Source: Halorubrum salsamenti
Lineage (GTDB): Archaea > Halobacteriota > Halobacteria > Halobacteriales > Haloferacaceae
Reading direction: 5' to 3'
Assembly: GCF_007671685.1 (NCBI RefSeq)
Contig: NZ_VCNL01000003.1
Coordinates: 284,131-348,130, forward strand
DNA: 64,000 nucleotides
Shown: positions 63,351 to 64,000 of the stretch, in pieces
Numbering within the stretch: the stretch's first letter is position 1
How the letters are laid out: every line of letters begins with the position of its first letter
Notes under the pieces: model-generated
The model's input: only the letters and a program-made list of their open reading frames with translations
What the model was told of the DNA's origin: nothing
The model's database searches: none
Program-made: the position numbers and the translations under genes

Positions 63351-64000
63351 TCAGAACTCCCCGAGCCGCGACTGACCGCCCGACTCGCCGCCGGCGGCCC
63401 CGCTCAGTTCGCCGGCCCGCGCGATGGTCTCGAAGAACCCGTCGCGCTGGCTCCGGTCGTACAGCGTCGCCGCCGGGTGGACGGAGAGCAGCACGCGCCG
63501 GGACGCCCCCGCGATCCGCGCGTCGACGACCTCGCCCGACTCCGAGGTGATCGCCACCGACCGGTCGAGGAGATGCTCGCTCGGCACCTTCCCGAGCGTG
63601 ACGATCAGGTCGGGAGCGAGCCGGTCGATCTCGGCGTCGAGGTGGCCGCGGCAGTTCGCCAGCTCCTCGGTCGTCGGGTCCCGGTTGTCCGGCGGGCGGC
63701 ACCGCACGCAGTTCGTGATTCGCACGTCCGCCCGCGCGAGGCCGGCGTCGCGGAGCGCCTCGTCGAGCACGTCGCCCGAGCGCCCCACGAAGGGCTCGCC
63801 CTCCTCGTCCTCCCGTGCGCCCGGTCCCTCGCCGACGAACAGCAGGTCCGCGTCCGTCGGGCCGACGCCGTCGACGATCCGGCTCCGTGACTCGACGAGC
63901 GCCGGACAGCGCTCGCAGGACGGCACTCGGAGCTTCTCGTCGAGCGCGCTCTCGTTGGGGGCCTCGTCAGATCCTCCATCGATCGCGTCCCCGTTCTCGG
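63351..64000 (-). CDS. Uracil-DNA glycosylase family protein, 5' end outside window
   Basis: The frame stays open to the right edge, so the start is probably beyond 64,000; an internal GTG at 63926 is possible. Motifs of the iron-sulphur UDG superfamily are visible: CERCPALVESRSRIV, LLFVGEGPGAREDEEGEPFV, TNCVRCRPPDNRDP and SVHPAATLYDRS. It removes uracil from DNA. The last residues QSRLGEF fit a PCNA-binding box. The cysteines at the N terminus and near TNCVRC probably hold a 4Fe-4S cluster. Confidence 0.87.
   Translation of the reverse strand, partial: ENGDAIDGGSDEAPNESALDEKLRVPSCERCPALVESRSRIVDGVGPTDADLLFVGEGPGAREDEEGEPFVGRSGDVLDEALRDAGLARADVRITNCVRCRPPDNRDPTTEELANCRGHLDAEIDRLAPDLIVTLGKVPSEHLLDRSVAITSESGEVVDARIAGASRRVLLSVHPAATLYDRSQRDGFFETIARAGELSGAAGGESGGQSRLGEF

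Overview
This is haloarchaeal chromosomal DNA, most likely from a Halorubrum-like member of the Halobacteria. The evidence is high G+C, strongly acidic proteins, an archaeal A-type ATP synthase, TFB, CDP-archaeol synthase, TiaS, Tat-type lipoprotein signals, and many start codons lying 25-27 bp behind a TTATAA/TTTAAG-like box (leaderless transcripts). The genus is inferred from overall look, not from a search. Almost all of the window is ordinary core genome with few gaps. No rRNA, CRISPR array or intact insertion sequence was seen.

Layout. 1-9,900: a partial membrane-associated protein, DUF373, a lipoprotein, a radical SAM enzyme, DNA repair NreA, a TFB without zinc-ribbon cysteines, RNase HI with its operon partner, a PadR regulator and pyrophosphatase. 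9,900-13,800: a small accessory-looking patch with an AT-rich core, holding a FilR1-like regulator, a tiny membrane peptide gene and a convergent CHAT (caspase-like) protease gene whose 3' end has foreign base composition. 13,900-26,700: amino-acid and cofactor metabolism (aspartoacylase-like, threonine synthase-like, ketopantoate reductase, threonine deaminase), a CBS/glycyl-tRNA synthetase/dolichol-kinase run, and an Lhr-type helicase. 26,700-35,700: the A-type ATP synthase cluster atpH-I-K-E-C-F-A-B-D, with signs of separate transcription units. 35,800-48,800: a MinD-type ATPase with a long acidic tail, an archaeal HTH regulator, TiaS, a beta-propeller lipoprotein, an M24 peptidase, a K+/H+ antiporter pair, a BAM/GIDE-like membrane protein and a stand-alone RNB ribonuclease. 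48,800-64,000: tRNA-Ala(CGC) with a short duplicate of its 3' end, riboflavin kinase/regulator plus RibB, IlvE, DUF502, proline dehydrogenase, CarS, an aldo/keto reductase, hydantoinase A/B, HisH, a PhnDCE transporter and the 3' part of a uracil-DNA glycosylase gene.

Functional links: IlvA and IlvE supply branched-chain amino-acid synthesis. RibK and RibB are translationally coupled steps of flavin synthesis. CarS and the dolichol-kinase-like protein serve isoprenoid lipid synthesis. NreA and the glycosylase both end in PCNA-binding-like motifs. Between genes, three hairpin or repeat-rich segments (21.07-21.28 kb, 43.79-44.03 kb, 50.90-50.99 kb) and recurrent TTATAA palindromes at the stop codons of facing genes are the main non-coding structure not explained by annotation. 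The CHAT protease/small membrane peptide pair is the best candidate for an undescribed system.
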